Below, in pieces: positions 1 through 10,220 of a stretch of 64,000 nucleotides of DNA. The stretch comes from Gaeumannomyces sp. JS-464 (taxonomy: Eukaryota; Ascomycota; Sordariomycetes; Magnaporthales; Magnaporthaceae). The notes under the pieces were generated by a model, which saw only the letters and a program-made list of their open reading frames with translations, searched no databases and was not told where the DNA came from. Numbering within the stretch: the first letter of the stretch is position 1; each line of letters starts with the position of its first letter. Made by a program: the position numbers and the translations under genes. The stretch covers positions 7,130,001 through 7,194,000 of the forward strand of contig NGZR01000002.1 in NCBI GenBank assembly GCA_002197995.1, in the 5' to 3' direction.

Positions 1-1077
1 ATCGCCGTCGACCTCAAGTCCCCCCGCGGCGCCTCCCTGATCCGCGAGCTGGCCGCCCACGCCGACGTGCTGATCGACCCGTTCCGGCCCGGCGTGCTCG
101 AGCGCCTGGGCCTGGGGCCCGACGACCTGCGGCCCCAGATCGAGCAGGGCGGCCTGATCTACGCGCGCATCACGGGCTTCCGCCGCGACGGCCGCTACGC
201 CGACATGGCCGGCCACGACATCAACTACCTCGCCGTGTCGGGCGTGCTGTCGCTGCTCGGCCGCGCGGGCGAGAAGCCGACGCCGCCGTGGAACGTCCTC
301 GCGGATTTCGCCGGCGGCGGCGCCGCGCTGTTCCAGGGCATCCTGCTGGCCCTCGCGGCGCGCTCGTCCGGCGGGGGGAAAGGCAGGGGCGGGAGGGGCC
401 AGGTCGTCGAGGCCAACATGGTCGACGGCGCCGCGTACCTGGCGTCGTTCCCGCGCTTCGCCCTCAAGATCCCGCACCTGGGCGGCGCGCCTCGGGGCGA
501 GAACCTGCTCGATTCGGGCTGCCCCTTCTACGACACGTACGAGACGGCCGAGAAGGGCCGGTACGTCGCCGTCGGCGCGCTCGAGCCGCAGTTCTTCGCG
601 GCGCTGCTGCGCGGCCTGGGCCTGCAGGGGAAAGGGTGGGAGGCGAGGCAGCAGGACAGGCGGGCCTGGCCCGAGATGAGGGCCGAGTTTGAGCGCGTGT
701 TCAGGACGCGCGATAGGGCGGGCTGGGAGGCCGTCTTTGACGGCACGGATGCGTGCTGCACGCCCGTGCTGGGGTTTGGGGAGCTGGAGGCGGGCGCGGC
801 GGCGGCGGCGGGGCCGGGGAGGAGGGAGGGGGACCAGCGGCCGCCGGTCGGCTTGCGTGATACGCCGCTCCTTGCCGTGCATCAGGGGGTTGTGGACCCG
901 GCGGCTCAGGGCCAGGGTGAGGGTGTGCCGGGCTCGGGCTACGAGGCGGCCCAGCTGCGGCCGGGAGACGGCGGCGAGGAGCTGCTCGGGCGTTGGCTGG
1001 GCTGGGTCAAAGGGCGGGACTATGACGAGCAGGACGGTGGGTTGGTTCTCAAGCAGATGTCAAAGTCTAGGTTATAA
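1..1077 (+). CDS. Alpha-methylacyl-CoA racemase / CoA-transferase family III (5' end missing)
   Basis: The reading frame is open from base 1, so the start codon lies outside the window. About 358 residues are visible, ending at a TAA at 1075-1077. The protein matches the CaiB/BaiF class III family in the AMACR branch, which epimerises 2-methylacyl-CoA thioesters in peroxisomes or mitochondria. Visible landmarks are DLKSPRG near the edge, DVLIDPFRPGVLERLGLGP, the GHDINYLAVSG segment carrying the expected catalytic His, GQVVEANMVDGAAYL, DACCTPVL, and a QRPP..LRDTP tail with GQGEGVPGSGY. The family Asp in the V-D-A-x-M-V segment is Glu here. A Gly/Ala/Arg-rich insert follows DACCTPVL. The gene converges on the mS41 gene. 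The family assignment is secure; the exact substrate is inferred. Confidence 0.9.
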   Translation: MAVDLKSPRGASLIRELAAHADVLIDPFRPGVLERLGLGPDDLRPQIEQGGLIYARITGFRRDGRYADMAGHDINYLAVSGVLSLLGRAGEKPTPPWNVLADFAGGGAALFQGILLALAARSSGGGKGRGGRGQVVEANMVDGAAYLASFPRFALKIPHLGGAPRGENLLDSGCPFYDTYETAEKGRYVAVGALEPQFFAALLRGLGLQGKGWEARQQDRRAWPEMRAEFERVFRTRDRAGWEAVFDGTDACCTPVLGFGELEAGAAAAAGPGRREGDQRPPVGLRDTPLLAVHQGVVDPAAQGQGEGVPGSGYEAAQLRPGDGGEELLGRWLGWVKGRDYDEQDGGLVLKQMSKSRL

Positions 1078-1555
1078 CCCCTGATGTGCTATACCGAGGT
1101 TCGACTCGATGTCGCCTCATGTATTTTATTTTGGAAAATCTGAGTAGAAGCAACCGAGCTATTCAAACGGTTGTATATATCCCTCCGAGTTTCTGCTCAC
1201 GTGCGTCACGCCACATGCTGCCAAAGCCGTGCTGAACCAGGATGTTATGAAGCATCCGATGACCGCGATTTCGGTCCGGTATCTCAGAGGTTCCTGTCGT
1301 CTTGGAATTTAGCTCGGCCCAGCGGCCTATGGGTCCCAGAGATCCGGGTACTTTGGTCTCCTCAACGACGACTGGGCGAGATTCATCAACGGTCATACTC
1401 AGAGCGGGCCTCAGGGTCCGTTCAAGACAGGGCCGGATATTGTTGTACAGCTTTTGACGAGTTGGTGATATACAGCGTGATTCGTGGAAGCGGTTGTGAC
1501 TTCGTGTTTCTCATCCACGATGTCCGAACCCCGCCTCCCTCATACGTTTGTGCCA
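1078..1555. other. Convergent 3' intergenic region
   Basis: About 480 bases lie between the stop codons of the racemase gene and the mS41 gene, which point at each other. I see only presumptive 3' untranslated sequence. Short open frames on both strands here have no recognisable protein features. Confidence 0.6.
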
Positions 1556-2308
1556 TTAGTAGCCGCCGCCAGCCTCCCTCGCTGCCCTGCGCTCGGCAAC
1601 GCGCCTCTTGAACCTGATCTCGTCCCGCCGCCTCTCTCCGCCGTCGATCTTGCGGCCCAGCTTGTCCTCCCACATGCCCTCGGTCACGGTCAGGCGGGCG
1701 CCGGCGCCGCGGCCCTTGAGCGGCAGCACAAAGGGGCCCGAGATGCCGCGGACGCCGACGGCCTTGAAGCCCCTGACGGGCGCGCGCTCGGCGGCGGGCA
1801 GGTCGGCGGCGTCGACGTCGGCGGGGGTGCCGGCGGGCACGTTGACGACGACGCGGCCGCGCACGATGCCGTGCTGCGGCTCGACCACGTCCAGGACCTT
1901 GAAGTCGGCGGCGCCGTCGCGCACGAAGCGCAGGTCGCCGCCGACGCCGAAGCGGCCCTCGCGGTACTTTTGGCGCCACTCGATCAGGTACCGCCGCGTC
2001 CGGGCCGGCTCGATCCCGAGCTCGCGCAGCTGGTCCGACGTCAGGGTGAAGAGGGCCTCCCAGGTCGGGATCTTGGACGCGTGCTGGCTCAGGCCGCGCC
2101 CGATGACCTTGAGGAACGTCGCCACGTCGGGCACCAGCGGGATCGGCGCCGGGATTCTAGAGGCGGCTCTCGCCCTAGTCGAGTGCGCCCATCGGGTCTG
2201 GCTGTGGATCGGGTTCGCGGCGGCCGCGGCGGCTGGTAGTGGTGTTGCCGTGGCTCGTAGACTTCGCGAGAGGCCCGAGAGGAGGGGGGATAGCTTTAAT
2301 GGGGGCAT
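1556..2308 (-). CDS. FYV4: Mitochondrial small ribosomal subunit protein mS41 (IGR motif, Fyv4 family)
   Basis: This is a single-exon gene of 250 aa. The start at 2308 (MPPLKLSPLLSGLSRSLRAT) begins a basic, Ser/Leu/Ala-rich leader typical of mitochondrial targeting. An in-frame ATG 15 codons upstream would put MANMSTCPACHQP before the leader and is less likely. At about residues 60-115 lies the IGR domain (VATFLKVIGRGLSQHASKI...), containing the I-G-R triplet and followed by LTSDQLRELGIEPARTRRYLIEW. This domain defines the fungal mS41/Fyv4 family of mitoribosomal small-subunit proteins. The C-terminal half is basic and ends RRAAREAGGGY. The gene is divergent from the Kelch gene across about 1 kb. 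I see no frame breaks. The mitoribosome role comes from family knowledge. Confidence 0.85.
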   Translation of the reverse strand: MPPLKLSPLLSGLSRSLRATATPLPAAAAAANPIHSQTRWAHSTRARAASRIPAPIPLVPDVATFLKVIGRGLSQHASKIPTWEALFTLTSDQLRELGIEPARTRRYLIEWRQKYREGRFGVGGDLRFVRDGAADFKVLDVVEPQHGIVRGRVVVNVPAGTPADVDAADLPAAERAPVRGFKAVGVRGISGPFVLPLKGRGAGARLTVTEGMWEDKLGRKIDGGERRRDEIRFKRRVAERRAAREAGGGY

Positions 2309-3296
2309 TTTTTTGGGCTGGTGGCACGCTGGACATGTGCTCATGTTAGCCATTGCAGCGGGAGCAGCGATGGAGGGGGCGGGGGACTCGGTAGGGCCAT
2401 TGGCAGTTAGGCGGCGTACCTATTGCCTCAGCCCCATGACAAAACTCGTTCCTGCGACCTTAGCTACGTCCAACCGTGTTCAATATGCGCGCTGGCGTCG
2501 ATTCGTGGGGGTAGCTTCGGTTTGGGCTCGACGGCTTTGGCTGTGGTTGATGCGTGGTGAATTCACGAAGAGAATTTCCGGGCCGCGGACCCACTCGAGC
2601 TGCCGTGGACCCACCACTTGCGGCTGGATTGAATGAGGCCGCAGCGGCTATTTCAGCGGGCACACGGCCTCAATCGCTTCCTACCAGATTCTCACGAATC
2701 ACGACGACAGCCCTATCCCTTTCCATCTCGGTACAACTTAGGTGCCGTCGTCGTATGGGGCAAGGTGATGATGGCCTATGCTCATTTCAGTACAGTGAAC
2801 ACTGCAACGGTTCCCGCGGCCGATCGCGGTCTACCAGAAATCTCCACACCATCAGCTTTCCTGCCAGGCGTTTGGTGGTTCCGTGTTTTTCAACTTGCTG
2901 TGGCCAAGGAGCCGATCTCTATCAGATCAACCACCATCATGCCCAATATGCTACGGCGCGGTCAGACTTGGGGCGGTCAAGTGCATCGCAGCCATCTCCT
3001 GGCCAGGCGCCAGGATCTGGATGTCGCGGTTAACCGCTCAATCTCACTGGCGGTTACAATACAAAACAGGGGTGCTGATGGGGGCCGCCACGCCCTGGAG
3101 GTTTCACCCTCGAGAGCCGCCCTTTGCAGGTTTGCACAGGGCAGGCTGGCCGCATGGTTTGTTCCTTTTGCCAGGGCTCAAATCTTGCTCTAGAATCAAT
3201 ACCCTATTGATTTCGTCCTTCTCCCTTCTCCCTCCGTCCTGGCGTCGTCGCCTATCTCTTCTCCCTCTCTCGTGAGCAGGCGCTCTTTCGACCACC
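2309..3296. promoter_or_regulatory. Divergent promoter region between mS41 and the Kelch gene
   Basis: About 990 bases separate the two start codons of divergently transcribed genes. A pyrimidine-rich stretch (about 3215-3272) lies just before the Kelch start, as is common upstream of fungal transcription starts. No well-defined TATA box or other regulatory site stands out. Confidence 0.45.
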
Positions 3297-5066
3297 ATGT
3301 CAGAACCGTTTCCAGGGTTCCTGCGCTGGTCCATGCCTTCTGGTAAGTCTAAGATATAGCATATATCCGATGTTACCGTCCGCCGAGTCTCCAGTCTAAC
3401 AGCACTAACGCCGCAAAGTTACCATCCTTGGTGACTACCTATATGTCGACGGAGGCGAGGTTTCACAGCTTATCGACGGCAAGCTGCGAGATCCGCCGTC
3501 CACGCAAGGTTTGTCATGCCTCGGACTCAAATACCAGCCTGGCGGCTAACGGCCACAAGTGAACTCGACCCTCTCCCTGAGCCTCAAGTCATCGTGGACA
3601 AACTCAACGGCCAAGTGGACAGAGACGTCGCGGGCAGGCGTCCCCAAGCTCGTAAAGACGGGGTTCTGGCCCGACCCTTCGACCAAATCCTTTTACCAAT
3701 GGGCCGGCTCGATGGTCTATGGCGCAACCCCTCCCCCAAACGAGCTATGGAGGTTCGCCGCCGACGGCGCGGGTCGGGGTTCCTGGTCGCAAGTTGTGGT
3801 TCCTGACGCTGTAGGCTTTGGCGCGCTTGTAAAGCCCGCGGCCTGCGCATCGGCATGGGGAGCGAACCGCGTTGGGTACTGCGTTAGCGGCTGGCTCGAT
3901 AAGGCCACTGATACGACGGGCTCCAGTAGGATCGGGATTCCGGGCATGGTCACCTTCGACATGGAAACAACCACATTCAAAAACCTCTCGACCGACGGTC
4001 TCAAGAACAGGGGCATGGCCATCGAGTCACGCGCCCAGAGCGTCCCCTTCGGCCCCAAGGCCCACTCGAGTGGCCTGCTCGTGCTTTTCGGCGGCATGGA
4101 CTATGGCTCCCCGCAGTTCTCCTTTTCGAACCTTTCCATCTACGACCCGGAGCAGGGCCGGTGGCACTGGCAGGCCACGACGGGCAGCCGCCCCACTGGC
4201 CGGGACCGCTTCTGCCACGTCGGCGCGGCCGGCGATAACGGCACGTACGAAATCTTCTTTTACGGCGGCCAACAGTCGGACCCGAAAACGACGTGGGACG
4301 ACCTGTACATATTATCCCTGCCGGGCTTCGTCTTCTTCAAAGCGCCCCAGTCGGCGCTATCGAGCTCGCGGTGCGACCACGCCTGCGCCGCCGACGGCCG
4401 CCAGATGATCTCAGTCGGCGGCGCCGCGTGCAGCGTCGGCTTCCCCAAGTCGCTGACCGAGCCCGACCCCTGGAGGCAGGCTCTCGGCGTTTACGATATG
4501 ACGGACCTCCGGTGGAAGGACGGCTTCGACGGTGGCCGCCCGGCCTACCGCACGCCGCAGATGGTCAAGGACTGGTACGCACAGGGCGGGCAAAGGGCTG
4601 TCTCCTGGTCCACCGACTTAGTCAAAGGTCTGTTCTCGACAGAGCCGTCGCCGGGCAGCCCGCCCACGCAGCCTAACACACCCGGCACCGGTGGCGGCTC
4701 CTCCGGCTCCACTACCGACCAAGCCACACCAGCGTCCGGGCTGTCGGCCGGCGCAACCGCCGGTATCGCGATTGGGGCCGTCGCGGGCGCGCTCGTAATC
4801 GCGGGCCTGCTCGCCTTATTCTTCCTGCGGCAGCGGCGGCGTCGGCGGGAGGCGGCGAACCTCTCGAGTTGTCTGCCGGCTCAGAGAACAAAATGGCTGC
4901 TCCTTACTACGAGGTCCATGGCGGTAGCCGTTCCCACGAGATGCAGGCCCCGACGGCAGAGCTGTACGGTCATCACATGTCTCACGAGCTACCAGCTCTG
5001 GCCATCCATCCCACCCAGGCTGAGAGCAAGTTCCGAGTAATGCGTTTCTGGGTTGTTGATCATTGA
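3297..5066 (+). CDS. Kelch-repeat single-pass membrane protein
   Basis: There are three exons (3297-3342, 3419-3508, 3560-5066) with GTAAGT/AAG and GTTTGT/AAG introns of 76 and 51 nt. The N-terminus reads MSEPFPGFLRWSMPS, then VTILGDYLYVDGGEVSQ, the first Kelch-like blade. Further blades include LVLFGGMDYG..., FCHVGAAGDNGTYEIFFYGGQ and MISVGGAAC. A Pro/Ser/Gly/Thr linker follows, then a transmembrane segment (SAGATAGIAIGAVAGALVIA) and an Arg-rich cytosolic anchor. No signal peptide is visible at the chosen start. Near 4847-4856 the frame breaks: the listed frame would run to 5040 as nonsense, while the -1 frame gives EPLELSAGSENK...YYEVHGG...ELYG...SHELPA, the tail usual for this family. One extra G gives 547 aa ending at 5066. 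A 44-nt GT-AG intron could also switch frame but would be unusually short. Such proteins are often called cell-wall or surface Kelch proteins; the function here is unknown. Confidence 0.8.
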
Positions 5067-7493
5067 GGTTTTGGGAGGCGGTTTGCATATCAAGGCATAC
5101 GATATCCATTGTTTACCATCATCAGGCCGTGGGGAAACACACTAAATCCACAATCGAGATTTCCATGAGCACATATTCAAGGCACGGGTGTGATTTCTTG
5201 TCTGCGCTAAAAACCTTGGTACCATGCATAGATAGCTCTTGTCGACAGCAGTTGGTGCCCGCTTGCGGCGACACACCCACGTCTCAAAGAGCCGCAAACG
5301 AAATTTGTTTACGCAAAATACGCCCTGCGATACGACCCCCGAGGATCTTTGGTGGTTGGTGGCGGGTGAAGGCGAAAAAAAAAGGGGGGTTTGGTGGTTA
5401 CACAACAGGAAAACTCACATGCAGCCAAATCAAAATGCATGGTTCTTTTTTTCTGCTCTGCATGCAGGCCAGGCCACCTCGCCTCGGCACCCGACACCCC
5501 TCGCTCTTTATGGTATGGCAGCGAGCGGATGCGCCCTATCATGAAAGGGCCCCTTGCTCGTGTGTGACGTCCGATTCAAAAATGCGACGTCTTTGCTGGT
5601 ACTTCTTTCACTTTTGACGTCGCACTCTGCTTCCATGATAACAATGCGCGTAGATCGGGTGTTCCTCTTTTTATTTCTTCTTTTTTTTTCACCTTCCTTG
5701 ACCCTTCTTCTACTTCCCGCCTTTCCCCGTCATCTATCTGATCTTGGCCCGACTTGCGCCGCCGGCGTACATTTTGTCCGTTTTCGTTCTCGTATGCATG
5801 CGGCGGGCATCGGCGATCTGGCAAGCCCGGGCGCGCGTTAATTGCCGGCCGGCCCGGAAATGGTGGGAGGACGGATTAGCCGCCACAATCTCCTACCTAG
5901 ATACCCTTCCCGTCCCCTTTCACCCCCATTTCTCCTTCTCTCTTCGTATTCGTTCATCATACCTTTTTGGTTCTCATAACCTCGCTTTGCATCTCGTCAA
6001 AGGTCCCGCGCAGACAGGCATGCGTTGACAAATACCCAGAGGATAAAAAATAAAAAATAAGTGGCGGGTGGAGTTCATGTTCCATCGAGGGTTGTAAAGA
6101 GTAAAAAATCTCGGGTCACACAACACGCGCGCCAGATGCGTGGCTACGGCGCAGCCTGCATGTCGTCCGTCTGGTCCTCAGAAGGGCGCACACTCCGCGA
6201 TGCTACAAGGGGCAAATATGAAGAAGAAAAAAAACGTCACCCGGGTCAGGGAGAGGAAGAAAAAGCAGGGTTTGTGAGGTTAAAAAGGCAGCCAAGAAAC
6301 CACCCTTCGTGTCGTACCACCCACCCACCACTATCTATTTAGTCTATGTATAATCGCGATGGAAGCAACCCACCTTCGCTTTCCTTGGCTTGCCGCTTGT
6401 CACCGTTTGTATGACGCGATTGACGTCGACTGCCAGAGAAGAAGAAGGAAAAAAAAGCGGACAGGGCCTGGGTTTACCGCCCGAGTTTTCGAGGCGGATG
6501 CGCGGAATGTCACGACCTTCACCTTTATTATTTGCATTCCGTCAATGCCGCTAGCCGGGCTGTTCATCATCGACTACAAAGTCCAATTGTCACATAGCAA
6601 ACGGGCGTTGCAAGCACCAACCCATGGCGGCACATATCTTCTCCTTGTTTCTCCCAGCCCTGCCTAGAAGTAGTCCACACACGCCTTTGTTTTCTTTTTT
6701 TCTTTTTTTTTTCTTTCTTTCTGGGCAGCCAGCCAGCCGCTCGTTCATTCTACGGTTCGCCCCATTTGGATATGTCTTCACCCGAGGAGGGTGGTGGTGG
6801 GTGGGCCGTCATCGATCGACGCACATCTGCCGGAGGAGAAGTCTGACATGACCAAACACCCCCTCACCCACTCCCAATAAATAAACTAGTATGCATGGCC
6901 CTCGCGCTGAGCAGCCGGGGAACGATTTTTATGTAGAAACTAGAACCGGCTGGGAAAGGGACCCTAGCTACCTAGGTGGTGGGTGTCGATTGTCCCGGAA
7001 GACCACCATGCATCTTTTAATGGGAAAGGTAAGATCCGTCGAGCCGTCTCTCTGATCGCGGAAAGTACCATGCACAAAACCGTCTGCTTGATGCCTTGTT
7101 CGGACACCGAATGGTTTTTTTTTTTTTTTTTTTTTTTGTGTAATACAGCTCAAAGTGAAATCAAACAAGGGACGCCTAGCCTTGTGCCTTATGTGACCTT
7201 TTTCATTTATGTTTGGTCCTTTGGTAGCCACACCGTCAAACGATTCTATACCTGGCAACTGGTGATCAGTTTTACATGCCGTGCTATGGAAGCTATAGCA
7301 TATCCAGTCCCCGGTGGTGGGCCACGATTCCGTAGCCCACAGGTGTTCCGAAACGAAGTGCGAGACCTGAAAGTCCCTGCTCTGCGGTCAGATTCCCTAT
7401 ATTTCCGACCGCAAAATATGTTGCCAACGCACACTTCGCATGATCAGCTGCACGGCGGTGGCCAAAAATACAGAAGCGACACCACCCCAACGC
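5067..7493. other. Convergent intergenic region, low-complexity
   Basis: About 2.4 kb lie between the 3' ends of the Kelch gene and the GNAT gene. The region is rich in purine/pyrimidine runs, including a 23-base T run at 7115-7137. A CTACCTAGG-type motif occurs near 5893 and again near 6968. I found no coding segment with recognisable features and no tRNA. Confidence 0.5.
7115..7137. repeat. Poly-T run of 23 bases
   Basis: An uninterrupted T run in the convergent Kelch/GNAT intergenic region. Confidence 0.9.
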
Positions 7494-9470
7494 TCAACTT
7501 GTAGTTACCGGCCGCCAGGAATCGTGGTATCGTGCCCATTTGCGGAATCCTGCACACGGCCGCCCCAGGATGAAGTCAGTTTTTCTTCCTCTTTCATTGT
7601 GTAACACAACCCCTCAAAAGACGGTGGTAAGGAGGTGTGGATACGTGCTGACACTCAGGCATTAAAAGGGCAGGAGGCGGAAAGAAAGCAAGTAGCTTAC
7701 CCATGACCAGGAATCCCTCGTCACCGCCTCTGACGGCGTCGAGGAACATGCTCTGCATACCCTGTTCCTGCAGGTTCCTCACGCAGGCGTCGAGGAGGCG
7801 GACCATGACGAGGTCTCGTGATGTGGTTGTGGCGAGACTCCCATCTGCAATTCCTCTCATGTCAGCTCGTACCAATAGGGCGGTGAGGTGATACGATAAA
7901 ATAAAAATAAAACTAGAGAAGAGAAAGAAAAGAGAAAAACCAACCCGAAATGCATATGCACGTAACGCCGCCGATGTCGTCCCCGATGGATCCGGCCCAG
8001 GGCAGGTCCCTGCCGGCCGGGTTCTCGGACCCGGGCACGTACGTGAGGGCGCACGCAAAGACCTCGTCCCCCGCCACACCCACAATGACATCCCGCACAC
8101 AAAAGGTGTCCGTCAGCGGCCGGTACTGGTCGCACCAGCCCATGTTATCGTTACGCGCCGACTCGGCGTCAACCAGCTCCAGGACTTGCTCGAACTCGCG
8201 TGGCTCGCAGGGGCGGAACGCGAGGGCTGTTGCGGAGCCTGAAGAAGGAGAAGAAGAGCGAGAAGGCATGTTGTAGCGCTCCGGGTAGTCGGCGAACAGA
8301 AGTAGCCAGTCGGAGACCTCCTGGCCCCGGCCCGGAACGTGCGGGAGCGACAGCTCCCAGCCCCGGCGGCGGAACCAGCCCTCCGAAGGGCTGGCCAGGG
8401 GCAGGCCGAACAGCAGGCGCGGAAAGGTGGTGCCGAGCTGCAGGCGGAAGACGCCGCGGGTGCGCCGGAGCTGGCGGAGCGCGTGGTCGTGCAGCGACAG
8501 GCCAATCCCGCGGCGGCGGTACTCGGGCCTGACCACGACGGCGGCGAGCGAGCCGACGAGGCGGCGCTCGCCGTTGCTGTCCGCGTAGGTCGTGTAGGTG
8601 GCGCAGAAGCCGACCAGGTGGCCCGACTCGGGCTCGCGCGCGACGTAGTGCTTGGCGTAGCCGTCCCGTACCAGAAGCGTCTGCAACCGGTATTTGGTCA
8701 GGCCCGCAAAGTCCTTGGGCGCCGACTGGCACCACAGCTCGTGCACGTCCTTCATGTCGCGCGGGAGGGAAAAGTCCTCGACCGCCCATTCCTGTGGGGC
8801 CAGGACGAGGTTCTGCAGCAGGTTGCTGCTCGGCCTGTAGAGTAGGCTGACGGCGGCCTCGAGGGCGGCGGGCGAGAAGCCCGACGTCTGGATGATGGTC
8901 GGGAAGCCCGCCTCCAGCCCCTCGAGCTCGTTGACGCTGCAGCAGGCCAGCACTATCAGCAGCCGGCCGCCAGCCCCGTCACGCAGCTTCTTCGCCATGC
9001 CGACCTGGGACGGCTGGTTTGATAATGGCGGGCCTGAGATGAAGAATATGAGCAGCCTCGGGGTTTCCCTCCTGATGATCTCAAAATGGGTTTGCCCGAT
9101 ACCACCCTGTGCTGTATAAGGCACATGATGTAGCCGGGGTTTAGGCGACTGCCTCACAAGCGCCCGAGCGAAAGCTTCAAAGGGATCCAGCGAGACGGGC
9201 CCGGGAGGAGGCTGTCCTCGGTCTCGAGGAGGTACAACGACCGGCGTCAGCAGGACCACGCTGTCCCCTCGGATATCACCCTCGAGAGCGGGATGCAGCC
9301 CTGCGAGTCCCGCACGACGGTGAGCGGAGAAGCCGCGCTGTCCATCCCTTCCGAAAACTAATACGCGCCCGAGGAGCTCTGTCGAAATCAGTGTGCCTTC
9401 GTGGACATGATATCTCAAGGATTTTTTAGGGGCGGCTGCTTCATGTGTCCCCGCGGAACGGGATTTGTCC
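7494..9470 (-). CDS. GH3 C-terminal-like domain fused to tandem GNAT acetyltransferase domains (5' end unresolved)
   Basis: Exons are 9470-7945, 7844-7701 and 7549-7494, with introns of 100 nt (GTTGGT/TTGCAG) and 151 nt (GTAAGC/GTGCAG). The splice choice is supported by the GNAT ending GDEGFLVMG-FRKWARYHDSWR. The first ~200 residues resemble the C-terminal alpha/beta sandwich of family 3 glycoside hydrolases (LLIVLACCSVNELEGLEAGFP..., then SGFSPAALEAAVSLLYRP). Next come two GNAT-like domains, the first with VVVRPEYRRRGIGLSLHDHAL, the acetyl-CoA-binding R-R-x-G-I-G loop, and the second with AGSIGDDIGGVTCI. The GH3 catalytic barrel is not found upstream. No ATG exists at the beginning of this open frame; a good acceptor (polypyrimidine tract plus GATCAG at 9476-9471) indicates at least one more upstream exon that I cannot place. 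It may be a truncated hydrolase-GNAT fusion. Substrate unknown. Confidence 0.65.
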
Positions 9471-10196
9471 CTGATCGGGGGAGTGTTGGACAACACCAAT
9501 GATAGTGAGGGGAAGGGGGAAAAAAGAGGGCGAAAAAAAAGGCGAAGAGACGGTTAAAGCAAGAAGACAGCGGTTTCGAGGATCCTGGCCTGGTATGTCA
9601 GATCAGTTTTACTTGACCTTTCGTATACCTCTCAGGCGCTAACTCTTTTGAGTCGCATGCGGATGCGAGAGTCCCCTCTTGAGAGGCGAACCCTGCTGAC
9701 AGGAGGGGACTTACAATCGGGGCCAATCTCGTTATTCCGGAATCTTCATGGCTGTCTCAAAGAGTCCGCCTGCGAGAAGGAGCGTGCTGATGCGACGGCC
9801 GAGTTCCCTTCCTTCCAGAAGTCTGTCGGGCAACGAAAGACGGTAATGGTAATGACAGTGTATGCGGCCCTCTGCGTTGTTTCTAGGGCTGCCTCTCCAC
9901 CAACAAATAGCTTTGCTGAGCTGGGGTGACTCCAATGTTGCGAGTGATTCTTTGCGGCGATAGTGATTGTAGATCTGACCGTGGGTAAGAAGCAGAAAGT
10001 CCAGGAATCCCCTGTGTTGGGCTAGGCCGCCGACGGCGTCGGTGAGGTTGACGACAGAGCCCACTCGGCCCTGGGCTGTGGAGGCCGTGATGACGCTCGT
10101 TGGACAAGGGTGCACACGACGCCTAAGAGGGACAAAGAAGTTCTTCTGCGGCCGAACAGGGCTGATTGGGATTATTGACGCCTCTTGATTTTATTA

Positions 10197-10220
10197 TCTC
10201 TCTCTCTCTCTCTCTCTCTT
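10197..10220. repeat. (CT)n microsatellite
   Basis: About 12 consecutive CT dinucleotides followed by a T-rich tract, in intergenic DNA. Confidence 0.9.

Noticed and set aside
1556..2636. Plus-strand open frames (to 342 codons) opposite mS41
   Set aside because: They are Arg/Ser/Pro-rich shadows; the minus strand carries the IGR domain and a targeting leader.
4830..4873. 44-nt GT...AG intron that would repair the Kelch frame
   Set aside because: Shorter than any intron here, with no branch-point sequence, and it removes residues typical of the family tail; a missing G is simpler given the pattern elsewhere.
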